Origin: JBMYQA01 sp049600855
Lineage (GTDB): Bacteria > Bacteroidota > Bacteroidia > Cytophagales > Flammeovirgaceae
Reading direction: 5' to 3'
Assembly (NCBI GenBank): GCA_049600855.1
Contig: JBMYQA010000353.1
Coordinates: 1-5,648 of the forward strand
Length of the DNA stretch: 5,648 nt
Shown here: positions 1-5,648 of the stretch, in pieces
How the letters are laid out: each line of letters starts with the position of its first letter
Position numbering within the stretch: position 1 is the stretch's first letter
Notes under the pieces: generated by a model
What the model was told of the DNA's origin: nothing
Database searches by the model: none
Seen by the model: the letters and a program-made list of their open reading frames with translations, nothing else
Program-made: the position numbers and the translations under genes

Positions 1-19
1 GAACCATCAGTGATGGTTC
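1..19. repeat. Perfect 9-bp inverted repeat at the left edge
   Basis: GAACCATCA and TGATGGTTC are exact reverse complements around a single central G. The palindrome lies inside the inferred end of the upstream coding region. With a one-base centre it is either a hairpin with its innermost pairs open or a symmetric protein-binding site. No T-tract follows, so it is not an intrinsic terminator. It could also be a coincidence of coding sequence. Confidence 0.5.
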
Positions 20-65
20 ATTCAACAATAAATCGGTACAAGTTATTATGGGTTTTAAATTTTAA
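1..65 (+). CDS. 3' end of an upstream gene, probable outer-membrane beta-barrel protein (partial)
   Basis: Only the last 20 complete codons are in the window, read in the frame that starts at base 3 and stops with TAA at 63-65. The peptide ends SVQVIMGFKF. Alternating hydrophobic residues with a C-terminal Phe are the usual last strand and BAM-recognition signal of outer-membrane beta-barrel proteins, so a porin-like or other barrel protein is the best guess. The family cannot be identified from so little. It lies 67 bases before the TolC-family gene on the same strand with no terminator between them, so co-transcription is plausible. Another frame is also open, from base 1 to a TAA at 91-93, but its peptide has no recognisable character. 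Confidence 0.5.
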   Translation, partial: TISDGSFNNKSVQVIMGFKF

Positions 66-132
66 CGTCTGGAAAATACACACGGTACAATAATTTGACT
101 TACAGTTACTTATTCCTAAAACAGATCAGATC

Positions 133-1467
133 ATGAAAGTAAAAATTACTTTTTGCTTGCTCCTTTTATTTTTTAGCTCGGCTGCCATTGCCCAAGAAAA
201 CTTATCGCTTTCAGAGGCAATCACAACAGGCTTAGCGAATAACTTCGACATTCAAATTGAAAAGAAAAATATTGAAGTAGCAACGAATAACAACAACATC
301 GGAGAAGCGGGTTTTTTACCCACTTTATCCCTCACGTTGAATCAAAATAATAATATCACCAACAACGAAAGTCCTAACCCTTTTGCCATTCAAGGAGATA
401 TCATTACCCGAAGTATTAACCCAATCGTTAGTGTGAACTGGACGATTTTTGATGGATTCCGCGCACGCATCACACGCGATCGGTTGCGGAACTTACAAGG
501 TGAAACGGAGGGAAACGCTGCTATTGTGGTTCAAAATACCTTACAGTCTATTGTGCAAGGCTATTATAAAGCTGTATTGGAAAAAGAAAGACTCCATGTA
601 TTTGAAACTTCCTTGAATTTGTCGAGAGAAAAATATGCGTATGTTCAATTAAAAAAGGATTTAGGAAGTGCCGTTACCGCAGATTTACTCTTAGAAGAAG
701 GAAATTACCTCACTGATTCAACAAATTATGTAAATCAAGTGTTAGCATACCGAGGAGCGTTACGTACACTCAATAACTTGTTGGGAATCGATGATGTAAA
801 CACGGAATATAATTTTACAGATAAACTGAGCTTTAAAGATAAGTCTTATACCATTGAAGATTTATTTCAGAAAATGTCTAGTAATAATGCGAATCTGAAG
901 AAGCAATATTTATCTCAGAAAATTCTGCAAAATGCTACAGATTTAGCGCGTGCGAGTCTTTATCCGACTGTTTCTGTAGGTCTAAATTACTCTAATAATA
1001 TAAATTCTTCCGATTTTAGCAGAACGACATTGGATGGAGCACCGCAAATTCCAATATTGGGTAGTACTGTAAATACAAGTGCAAATTTCACCATTACCTA
1101 TAATTTATTTAATGGAGGTAGAATTAAGCGAGCGATTCAAAATGCGGTTATCCAAGAAGAAATTGGAAAAGTACGTATCGACAAATTAAAGTTAGAACTC
1201 CACAGAGATTTAGAAGCAGCCTTAGATTTGTATAACATTCGTATGCAACTTCGAGGGATTGCCATTAGAAATAAAAAAGCGGCTGATTTGAACCTACAAG
1301 TGAGCCAAGAACGATTCAAGAATGGAACAATTAACTCTTTTGATTATCGCACGATTCAAAACCGGTTTTTAACTTCTTCTCTCAATGAGTTACAAGCGAT
1401 TTACAACCTCATTGATGCCAATGTACAGCTGATGCGATTAACTGGCGGTATAGTAGAAGAATACTAG
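133..1467 (+). CDS. TolC/OEP-family outer-membrane efflux channel protein
   Basis: Outer-membrane factor of the TolC family. These proteins form trimeric barrel-plus-tunnel ducts that join an inner-membrane pump and a periplasmic adaptor to export drugs, metabolites or proteins. Residues 1-20 are a Sec signal peptide (MKVKITF, a Leu/Phe core, then AIA before Gln21) with no lipobox Cys. Two OEP repeats follow, at roughly 24-215 and 235-440. Each has an opening helix, a first barrel strand (GFLPTLSLTLN near 60-70; LYPTVSVGLNY near 276-286) and a second strand ending in a turn (WTIFDGFR 103-110; YNLFNGGR 323-330). The late RFKNGTINSFDY segment is also typical. At 444 residues it is shorter than E. 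coli TolC (about 493) but normal for Bacteroidota. An in-frame TAA at 91-93 and the signal peptide fix the ATG. No adaptor or permease gene follows, so the partner pump and substrate are unknown; it may be an orphan or the end of an operon starting to the left. Confidence 0.93.
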   Translation: MKVKITFCLLLLFFSSAAIAQENLSLSEAITTGLANNFDIQIEKKNIEVATNNNNIGEAGFLPTLSLTLNQNNNITNNESPNPFAIQGDIITRSINPIVSVNWTIFDGFRARITRDRLRNLQGETEGNAAIVVQNTLQSIVQGYYKAVLEKERLHVFETSLNLSREKYAYVQLKKDLGSAVTADLLLEEGNYLTDSTNYVNQVLAYRGALRTLNNLLGIDDVNTEYNFTDKLSFKDKSYTIEDLFQKMSSNNANLKKQYLSQKILQNATDLARASLYPTVSVGLNYSNNINSSDFSRTTLDGAPQIPILGSTVNTSANFTITYNLFNGGRIKRAIQNAVIQEEIGKVRIDKLKLELHRDLEAALDLYNIRMQLRGIAIRNKKAADLNLQVSQERFKNGTINSFDYRTIQNRFLTSSLNELQAIYNLIDANVQLMRLTGGIVEEY

Positions 1468-1487
1468 TCTTTTCCAATCACAAATGA

Positions 1488-1514
1488 AGTCTACCATTTT
1501 GGTAGGCTTTTTTT
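1488..1514 (+). terminator. Rho-independent terminator after the TolC-family gene
   Basis: AGTCTACCA pairs with TGGTAGGCT across a TTT loop. This gives a 9-bp stem with one G-T wobble, followed directly by seven T residues (1508-1514, the first of which also closes the stem). It begins 20 bases after the stop codon and ends the transcript of the TolC-family gene. The opposite strand has no U-run after the stem, so it works for plus-strand transcripts. Confidence 0.85.
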
Positions 1515-1776
1515 ATGTGCTTGTTTGAGAAGAAACTATTGAATTGATGTTTTAAGCACTTAATGACACCAAAAGGAGATAAAAATTTGGTTTAATCGAG
1601 CTTCCAGTCCAATGGTATGAAAAAACTTGAATCTGTTAACAAAAAAAGGAAATAATCCATTATATTTTTTCTTTTATTTGGCAATCCAAATATCGAAGTG
1701 ATATAGACTGTAGGTTTACTCCATTTTATAGCACTTCATCAAACCTAAACATTCTTACCAACCAAATTAATATCTT
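1515..1776. other. Intergenic region without a recognisable gene
   Basis: This AT-rich gap lies between the terminator of the TolC-family gene and the channel gene. The only reading frames with an ATG that I examined are tiny: 10 codons from 1563 and 12 codons from 1617. Neither has a convincing ribosome-binding site or a recognisable product. It probably contains the channel promoter, but no good match to the Bacteroidota -33 TTTG / -7 TAnnTTTG pair at proper spacing is visible. TAGGTTTA at 1711-1718 is one base off the -7 consensus, but its nearest upstream TTTG is 30 bases away. The one clear structure is the inverted repeat listed at 1675-1692. No tRNA or other RNA gene is evident. Confidence 0.6.
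1675..1692. repeat. 7-bp perfect inverted repeat upstream of the channel gene
   Basis: TATTTGG and CCAAATA are exact reverse complements separated by CAAT. The symmetric 18-base element is centred about 93 bases before the start of the mscS-type gene, in the region expected to hold its promoter. It could be an operator for a dimeric regulator or a weak RNA hairpin. There is no direct evidence of function, and short AT-rich palindromes occur by chance. Confidence 0.35.
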
Positions 1777-2589
1777 ATGTTAGAAAAATTGACTGAACTT
1801 TTCAACTTATCTCTTCCATACTTAATCAATTTTACCAAGGCATTAGCCATACTCATTATTGGTTTGTATGTGATTGGTGTTGTTGTAAAATTTATCAGAA
1901 AGCTATTACATCGCAATAAGATTGATGAAACCCTTCGACCGTTCTTATTAAGCCTCATCAAATGGGGTTTAACCGCAATGTTAGTCATTAGCGTTGCCGC
2001 CCAAGTTGGCATTGAAACCACTTCATTTGTAGCCGTATTAGGTGCTGCAGGCTTAGCCGTAGGATTTGCCCTTCAAGGTACATTAGCCAATTTTGCATCA
2101 GGTGTGTTACTCCTCATTTTCCGCCCTTATAAAGTAGGCGACTTGGTAGAAGCTGCAGGAAGCTTAGGTTTTGTGAAAGAAATTCAAGTATTCAATACCA
2201 TCTTGGCTACACACGACAATAAAAAAGTGATTATTCCTAATGGTTCTGTTGGAGCAGGAAGTATTGTCAATTACACCGCATTAGGGAATATCCGTGTAGA
2301 CCTAGTCATTGGCATCGCCTACGGCGAAGATATTCGAAAAGCCCGCGAAGTAATGGTAAAAGTAATGGAAGCGCACGACAAAGTATCTAAAGAGCCTGCT
2401 CCTTTTGTGGGTGTGTTAGAACTCGGAGATAGCTCCATAAACCTTGCGGTTCGTCCACATTGCCACCCTGATGACTACTGGGACGTTTATTTCGATATTT
2501 ACGAGCAATGCAAAATCGCTCTTGATGAGGCAGGAATCGAAATTCCTTTCCCTCAAATGGATGTGCATTTGGATAAACTTGAAGGATAA
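1777..2589 (+). CDS. mscS: Small-conductance mechanosensitive channel, MscS family
   Basis: Inner-membrane channel that opens under membrane tension and releases small solutes during osmotic downshock, normally as a homoheptamer. TM1 is about residues 19-40, TM2 about 54-77 and TM3 about 82-116. TM3 carries the signature GAAGLAVGFALQG, then NFASG and FRPYKVGD. Aligned by eye with E. coli MscS (offset 12), Leu93 matches pore Leu105, Gly101 the hinge Gly113, Asn105 matches Asn117 and Gly109 matches Gly121; the second pore ring, Leu109, is Phe97. The beta domain follows with VIIPNGSV (151-158) and IVNYT, then the alpha/beta cytoplasmic domain ending PFPQMDVHL. At 270 residues it is the compact MscS form (E. 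coli 286), about 12 residues shorter at the N-terminus and slightly shorter at the C-terminus. An in-frame TAA at 1768-1770 excludes an earlier start. It is flanked by terminators on both sides and is probably monocistronic. The symbol is family-level; a paralogue with another name is possible. Confidence 0.93.
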   Translation: MLEKLTELFNLSLPYLINFTKALAILIIGLYVIGVVVKFIRKLLHRNKIDETLRPFLLSLIKWGLTAMLVISVAAQVGIETTSFVAVLGAAGLAVGFALQGTLANFASGVLLLIFRPYKVGDLVEAAGSLGFVKEIQVFNTILATHDNKKVIIPNGSVGAGSIVNYTALGNIRVDLVIGIAYGEDIRKAREVMVKVMEAHDKVSKEPAPFVGVLELGDSSINLAVRPHCHPDDYWDVYFDIYEQCKIALDEAGIEIPFPQMDVHLDKLEG

Positions 2590-2605
2590 GCTCACTCGTG
2601 AGCTT
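2588..2605 (+). repeat. Perfect hairpin overlapping the mscS stop codon
   Basis: AAGCTCAC and GTGAGCTT are exact reverse complements around TC. The realistic hairpin is a 7-bp stem with a CTCG tetraloop. Its first two bases are the last two of the TAA stop. Only a TTT run follows, then ACC, so it is not a standard terminator. It sits 20 bases before the strong terminator and may protect the 3' end of the mRNA or assist termination. Confidence 0.6.
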
Positions 2606-2625
2606 TACCAAACCGAACAACTATT

Positions 2626-2655
2626 GCGAGTCTCTTTTTTGAGACTCGCTTTTTT
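2626..2655 (+). terminator. Strong rho-independent terminator after mscS
   Basis: GCGAGTCTC and GAGACTCGC form a perfect 9-bp, GC-containing stem with a TTTTTT loop, followed directly by six T residues at 2650-2655. It ends the channel transcript. The opposite strand lacks a U-run after the stem, so the signal is directional. It finishes only 34 bases before the next gene, leaving little room for that gene's promoter unless the promoter overlaps the terminator. Confidence 0.93.
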
Positions 2656-2671
2656 ATTTCTCAAGCTTCCC

Positions 2672-2679
2672 TAACTTAG
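2672..2679 (+). promoter_or_regulatory. Possible Bacteroidota -7 element for the oxidoreductase gene
   Basis: TAACTTAG matches the Bacteroidota -7 consensus TAnnTTTG except at one position, and lies 10 bases before the ATG at 2690 or 22 before the ATG at 2702. No TTTG -33 box occurs at the expected 19-21-base spacing; that interval falls in the terminator T-run. If real, it would imply a very short leader and would favour the later start. The match is weak and could be chance. Confidence 0.15.
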
Positions 2680-2689
2680 AAGTTCTATA

Positions 2690-3763
2690 ATGCCTTTACC
2701 TATGCAACCCATCAACGTAGCCTTAATTGGATTTGGACTCGGAGGACGCATTTTTCACGCGCCGTTTATCACTCAAACTGTAGGGTTCGAATTGAAGCTC
2801 ATTCAAACTTCAAATCCAAAAAATATCGCTTTAGCCCAAAAGGAATACCCAACTGCGTCCATCGTTTCAGATTATGAAGCAGTATTGGCAGATTCCTCCA
2901 TACTGCTCATCGTGTTGGCGATTCCCAATCGTTTTCATTTTGACTATGCCCAAAAAGCCTTGGAAGCGGGAAAGCACGTAGTAGTCGAAAAGCCATTTAC
3001 GGTTACTTCACAAGAAGCCAAGACACTCATTGAGCTGGCTCAGCAGCAACAAAAACTGCTTACGGTTCACCACAACAGAAGATGGGATAGTGATTTTCTC
3101 ACCATCAAAAAAGTCATTGCCAACAATTGGCTCGGTAAGCTGGTAGAGTACGAAGCTCACTTTGACCGTTTCCGAAATTACATCAAACCGAATGCATGGA
3201 AAGAAGAACCCGAAATAGGTGGTGGAATATTATATGATTTAGGCAGTCACCTCATCGACCAAGCCCTCCAATTATTTGGTTTACCCGAAGCGGTATTTGC
3301 TGATTTAAGAGCGCAACGCGCCCAATCCGAAGTAATTGATAACTTTGAAGTCATCTTATATTATCCTCAACTAAAGGCAACGCTAAAAGCGAGTATGCTC
3401 GTCCGTCAAGATTTGCCCAAGTTTTTATTATTTGGGCAAGAAGGCACTTTTGTAAAACACGGTTCTGACCCACAAGAAGCCGATTTATTAGCCAATCAGC
3501 GACCAACTATGAAAACAAATTGGGGCCTTGAAAAAGAAGCCACTTGGGGTAGCTTGAATACCAATATGAATCACAGTCACTTTGTCGGACGTATCGAAAG
3601 TGAAGCTGGAAATTATGGCCTATTTTATCAAAACCTTTATCAAGCGATTACCAAAAATCATCCACTTGCTGTAAGTCCTGAATCAGCTAGAGTCGTCATT
3701 AAGGTGATTGAGTTAGCCATCCAAAGTCATCAATCCCGAAAGGTGATTCCATTTCGGGATTGA
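2690..3763 (+). CDS. Gfo/Idh/MocA-family NAD(P)-dependent oxidoreductase, YdgJ-like
   Basis: Cytoplasmic dehydrogenase of the family that oxidises or reduces sugars, inositols and related alcohols with NAD(P). The N-terminal Rossmann fold begins with VALIGFGLGG (10-19), a GxGxxG dinucleotide loop at Gly14, Gly16 and Gly19. Glu-Lys-Pro at 100-102 supplies the conserved family Lys101. The C-terminal alpha/beta domain has NRRWDSDF (129-136), HFDRFR (157-162) and YDLGSHLIDQ (182-191), in which Asp183 and His187 fit the catalytic pair. GRIFHAP, HNRRWDSDFL, HFDRFR and DPQE closely recall E. coli YdgJ (about 346 residues; this protein 357), so that subgroup is likely; the substrate is unknown. An in-frame TAA at 2672-2674 limits the start. 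ATG 2690 and ATG 2702 (Met5) are both possible, and the second would also leave a complete Rossmann strand. It follows the mscS terminator closely and converges on the gamma-glutamyltransferase gene; no neighbour suggests a sugar pathway. Confidence 0.92.
   Translation: MPLPMQPINVALIGFGLGGRIFHAPFITQTVGFELKLIQTSNPKNIALAQKEYPTASIVSDYEAVLADSSILLIVLAIPNRFHFDYAQKALEAGKHVVVEKPFTVTSQEAKTLIELAQQQQKLLTVHHNRRWDSDFLTIKKVIANNWLGKLVEYEAHFDRFRNYIKPNAWKEEPEIGGGILYDLGSHLIDQALQLFGLPEAVFADLRAQRAQSEVIDNFEVILYYPQLKATLKASMLVRQDLPKFLLFGQEGTFVKHGSDPQEADLLANQRPTMKTNWGLEKEATWGSLNTNMNHSHFVGRIESEAGNYGLFYQNLYQAITKNHPLAVSPESARVVIKVIELAIQSHQSRKVIPFRD
3730..3763 (+). repeat. 12-bp perfect inverted repeat spanning the end and stop codon of the oxidoreductase gene
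   Basis: TCAATCCCGAAA (3730-3741) and TTTCGGGATTGA (3752-3763) are exact reverse complements with a 10-base loop. The right arm ends exactly with the TGA stop, and the whole element lies inside the last codons. A run of six T residues occurs at 3777-3782, too far from the stem for a classical terminator. It may be a 3'-protective or termination-assisting hairpin for the plus-strand transcript. Confidence 0.7.
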
Positions 3764-3790
3764 CTGTAATCTAGACTTTTTTAAGATGCT

Positions 3791-3814
3791 AGTTGAAGCT
3801 TCCTAGCTTCAACT
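3791..3814. terminator. Perfect 10-bp hairpin in the convergent gap, possible bidirectional 3'-end signal
   Basis: AGTTGAAGCT and AGCTTCAACT are exact reverse complements with a TCCT loop. The element lies between the convergent oxidoreductase and gamma-glutamyltransferase genes, 27 bases after one stop and 65 bases beyond the other, where shared transcript ends are expected. No U-run follows on either strand, so it is not a canonical intrinsic terminator; transcript stabilisation or factor-assisted termination are alternatives. Nothing else definite is visible in the rest of the 116-base gap. Confidence 0.5.
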
Positions 3815-3879
3815 CTGCCTACATGGAGTTTCCAAACGCCACATCGTAAAGATTAAGAAGCGTATTGCTGTAAGCATCG

Positions 3880-5640
3880 TTAATACCCAACGGCTTTATC
3901 GTCAATTCCTCGGATGTAATCTGCTGCTCCTTCTAATTTTCCATCAGGCAATACTAAAATAGCGGCAATTCTACCAAGCACTTTTTCTTCATGAAAGGCA
4001 TGTCCCAACGTCTTCAATTCAGTCCTAGTAGTGGTATCTAAGGTATTGGGTTCATGAATGATCAAATCAGGTAACCACTGATGATGGGTACGCTTTGCAT
4101 TGACCGCTTCCTGCAAAGGCATATCGTGTTCAATTACATTTAAAATGGTTTGATATACGCTAGTGATGATGGTAGAGCCACCGGGAGATCCTACCACTAA
4201 ATGGAGTTGACCCTCTTTCTCTAAAATGGTAGGTGTCATGGAACTGAGCATCCGCTTTTCAGGGGCAATCGCATTCGCTTCAGCGCCAACTAAGCCAAAT
4301 TGATTTGGGATTCCTGGCTTGGCACTAAAATCATCCATCTCATTATTTAAAAAGAAACCCGCTCCATCTACCAACACTTTACAACCGAAATAACTGTTTA
4401 ATGTCGTGGTAATTGATACCGCATTTCCGTCTTTATCCACAATTGAAAAGTGGGTAGTCTCCACACTTTCAATCACCTCTACTTTTCCCTCTTTTATTTC
4501 GGAAGAAGCCGTTTTTGCATCCATCGCAATTGACTCCATGCGCTTGTTGATATATGCCGGGTCAAGCAACATTTGCTGAGGGACTTCATAAAAGTCGGGA
4601 TCACCCAAATGGGTTGCACGATCTGCATAGACTCTTCGCTGCACTTCCGTCATGGCATGAATCGCTGCTGTTGAATTATGTCCATAACTTTTCAAATCAA
4701 ACCCTTCGATTCCTTTCATCAGTTGGATTAAGGCAATTCCTCCACTTGATGGAGGTGGCATGGAGATGACTCGGTAATTTTTGTAATCTCCCACTACAGG
4801 TGTCCGCCATACTGATCGGTATTGATTGAGGTCATCCTGCGTCATCAACCCACGTCCTTTTTCCATTTCCTTTAAAATCAGTTCCGCAGTTTTGCCTTCA
4901 TAAAACCCAGCTCTTCCTTCATCACGAATGCGCGCTAATGTGGTGATTAAATCTGTATGGAAAATGGTATCTCCTGCGAGCCACTCGTTTGCCTTTACCA
5001 CATAGGGTGTATCCACATTTACTTCAATAAATTGATCTCGAAAACGATTTAACTGAAAGGCCATTGCTTCTGTAAGTACCACACCCGCTTTTGCAATATC
5101 GATGCTTGGTTGTACCAACTCATTAAACGGCAAACTACCGTATTTAGCATGCAAGGTAACCATGCCATCTACCGATCCAGGCACACCAGCAGCCCAATGC
5201 CCTAGTAAGCTTTTCCCTTTAATCACCTCTCCATCCTCATTCAAAAACATATCTCGACTGGATTTTAATGGTGCTTTTTCCCTAAAATCTAAGGCTGCCG
5301 TTTCTCCTGACTTGGTTCGGATTACCGCAAAACCACCGCCACCAATATTACCCGCTCGAGGATACACTACGGCTAAAGCAAACTGTACCGCAATGGCAGC
5401 ATCTACGGCATTCCCCCCTTTCTTCAAAATGGCTACACCAGCTTCTGAGGCAAGTGGATGAGCAGTAACGACCATTCCATTTTCGGCAATTACCCCACGC
5501 GCAGGCGCTTTTTGAGGTGGAGTTGGAACATTACAAGAAACAAAAAATAATACAAATGATAAGATTAAATAATAAAAGGATACGTGGTAAATTCGTGTCA
5601 TGCTCTTGAGCTTACGGTTGATTTTTTTGAAATGTGGCAT
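3880..5640 (-). CDS. ggt: Gamma-glutamyltransferase precursor, predicted lipoprotein
   Basis: Ntn-hydrolase that cleaves gamma-glutamyl bonds such as that of glutathione and transfers the group to water or amino acids. It is made as a precursor that cuts itself into a large and a small subunit. Cleavage is expected before Thr395 of TTHFS, giving a small subunit of 192 residues. By a steady offset of 4 from E. coli GGT, Thr395 matches nucleophile Thr391, Thr413/Asn415 match 409/411, Asp437 matches 433, Ser466/Ser467 match 462/463 and Gly487/Gly488 match 483/484; Arg120 of LDFRE is the substrate-carboxylate Arg114. Asp437 argues against a cephalosporin-acylase relative. The lid position Tyr444 is Phe448. 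Length (586) fits the family (about 580). A hydrophobic stretch at about 21-34 ends FVSC, so Cys36 is a likely lipidation site in place of the E. coli soluble-periplasmic signal. The start is uncertain: Met14 (codon 5601-5599) gives a tidier signal, and the frame stays open to the window edge. It faces the oxidoreductase gene tail to tail. Confidence 0.95.
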   Translation of the reverse strand: MPHFKKINRKLKSMTRIYHVSFYYLILSFVLFFVSCNVPTPPQKAPARGVIAENGMVVTAHPLASEAGVAILKKGGNAVDAAIAVQFALAVVYPRAGNIGGGGFAVIRTKSGETAALDFREKAPLKSSRDMFLNEDGEVIKGKSLLGHWAAGVPGSVDGMVTLHAKYGSLPFNELVQPSIDIAKAGVVLTEAMAFQLNRFRDQFIEVNVDTPYVVKANEWLAGDTIFHTDLITTLARIRDEGRAGFYEGKTAELILKEMEKGRGLMTQDDLNQYRSVWRTPVVGDYKNYRVISMPPPSSGGIALIQLMKGIEGFDLKSYGHNSTAAIHAMTEVQRRVYADRATHLGDPDFYEVPQQMLLDPAYINKRMESIAMDAKTASSEIKEGKVEVIESVETTHFSIVDKDGNAVSITTTLNSYFGCKVLVDGAGFFLNNEMDDFSAKPGIPNQFGLVGAEANAIAPEKRMLSSMTPTILEKEGQLHLVVGSPGGSTIITSVYQTILNVIEHDMPLQEAVNAKRTHHQWLPDLIIHEPNTLDTTTRTELKTLGHAFHEEKVLGRIAAILVLPDGKLEGAADYIRGIDDKAVGY

Positions 5641-5648
5641 AAAGCTAC

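Noticed and set aside
91..97. TAATTTG as a -7 promoter element for the TolC-family gene
   Set aside because: It is one base short of the TAnnTTTG spacing and has no TTTG box upstream at the right distance.
1563..1655. Two tiny frames in the TolC-mscS gap: MTPKGDKNLV from 1563 and MKKLESVNKKRK from 1617
   Set aside because: They have 10 and 12 codons, no placed ribosome-binding site and no recognisable family. The AAAGGAG near 1572 lies inside the first frame and leads to no useful start. Consistent with chance in AT-rich DNA.
1711..1718. TAGGTTTA as the -7 promoter element of the mscS gene
   Set aside because: One mismatch to TAnnTTTG, but the nearest upstream TTTG is 30 bases away, well outside usual spacing, and that TTTG is part of the inverted repeat. 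Too weak to annotate.
2387..2674. Open frames on both strands overlapping the end of the mscS gene
   Set aside because: They overlap a clear MscS coding region and its terminator, and their translations lack domain character, so they are shadows of the real gene.
4554..5461. Plus-strand open frames inside the gamma-glutamyltransferase gene
   Set aside because: They lie fully within a conserved minus-strand gene and encode low-complexity, family-less peptides.
1..5648. A new defence, mobile or multi-gene system
   Set aside because: All complete genes belong to common housekeeping or envelope families, and no direct-repeat array, transposase, integrase, attachment site or toxin-antitoxin pair was seen.

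Overview
This is an ordinary chromosomal stretch, most likely from a member of the Bacteroidota. The basis is AT-rich DNA, the absence of clear Shine-Dalgarno sequences before the starts, a TolC-type outer-membrane factor of the short Bacteroidota size, and a gamma-glutamyltransferase with a lipoprotein signal ending in FVSC. The genus cannot be named from the sequence alone.

Layout from left to right: (1) positions 1-65 hold the last codons of a plus-strand gene whose product ends in a beta-barrel-like strand with C-terminal Phe; (2) 133-1467 is a complete TolC/OEP-family outer-membrane efflux protein, followed by an intrinsic terminator at 1488-1514; (3) about 260 bases without a gene lead to (4) a small MscS-type mechanosensitive channel at 1777-2589, which ends in a stop-codon hairpin and then a strong intrinsic terminator at 2626-2655; (5) 2690-3763 is a Gfo/Idh/MocA-family NAD(P)-dependent oxidoreductase resembling E. 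coli YdgJ; (6) a 116-base convergent gap carries one perfect hairpin and the end of another; (7) 3880-5640 on the minus strand is a gamma-glutamyltransferase precursor, apparently a lipoprotein, with all recognised catalytic and substrate-binding residues present.

The genes do not form an obvious single pathway. TolC could be co-transcribed with the truncated upstream barrel gene, since there is a 67-base gap and no terminator. The channel and the oxidoreductase are separated by terminators and look like individual units. The transferase faces the oxidoreductase tail to tail. I found no mobile element, CRISPR array, RNA gene or novel multi-gene system. The points worth a second look are hairpins built over stop codons, a perfect palindrome at the left edge, the lipoprotein form and uncertain start of the transferase, and a Phe at the second pore ring of the channel.
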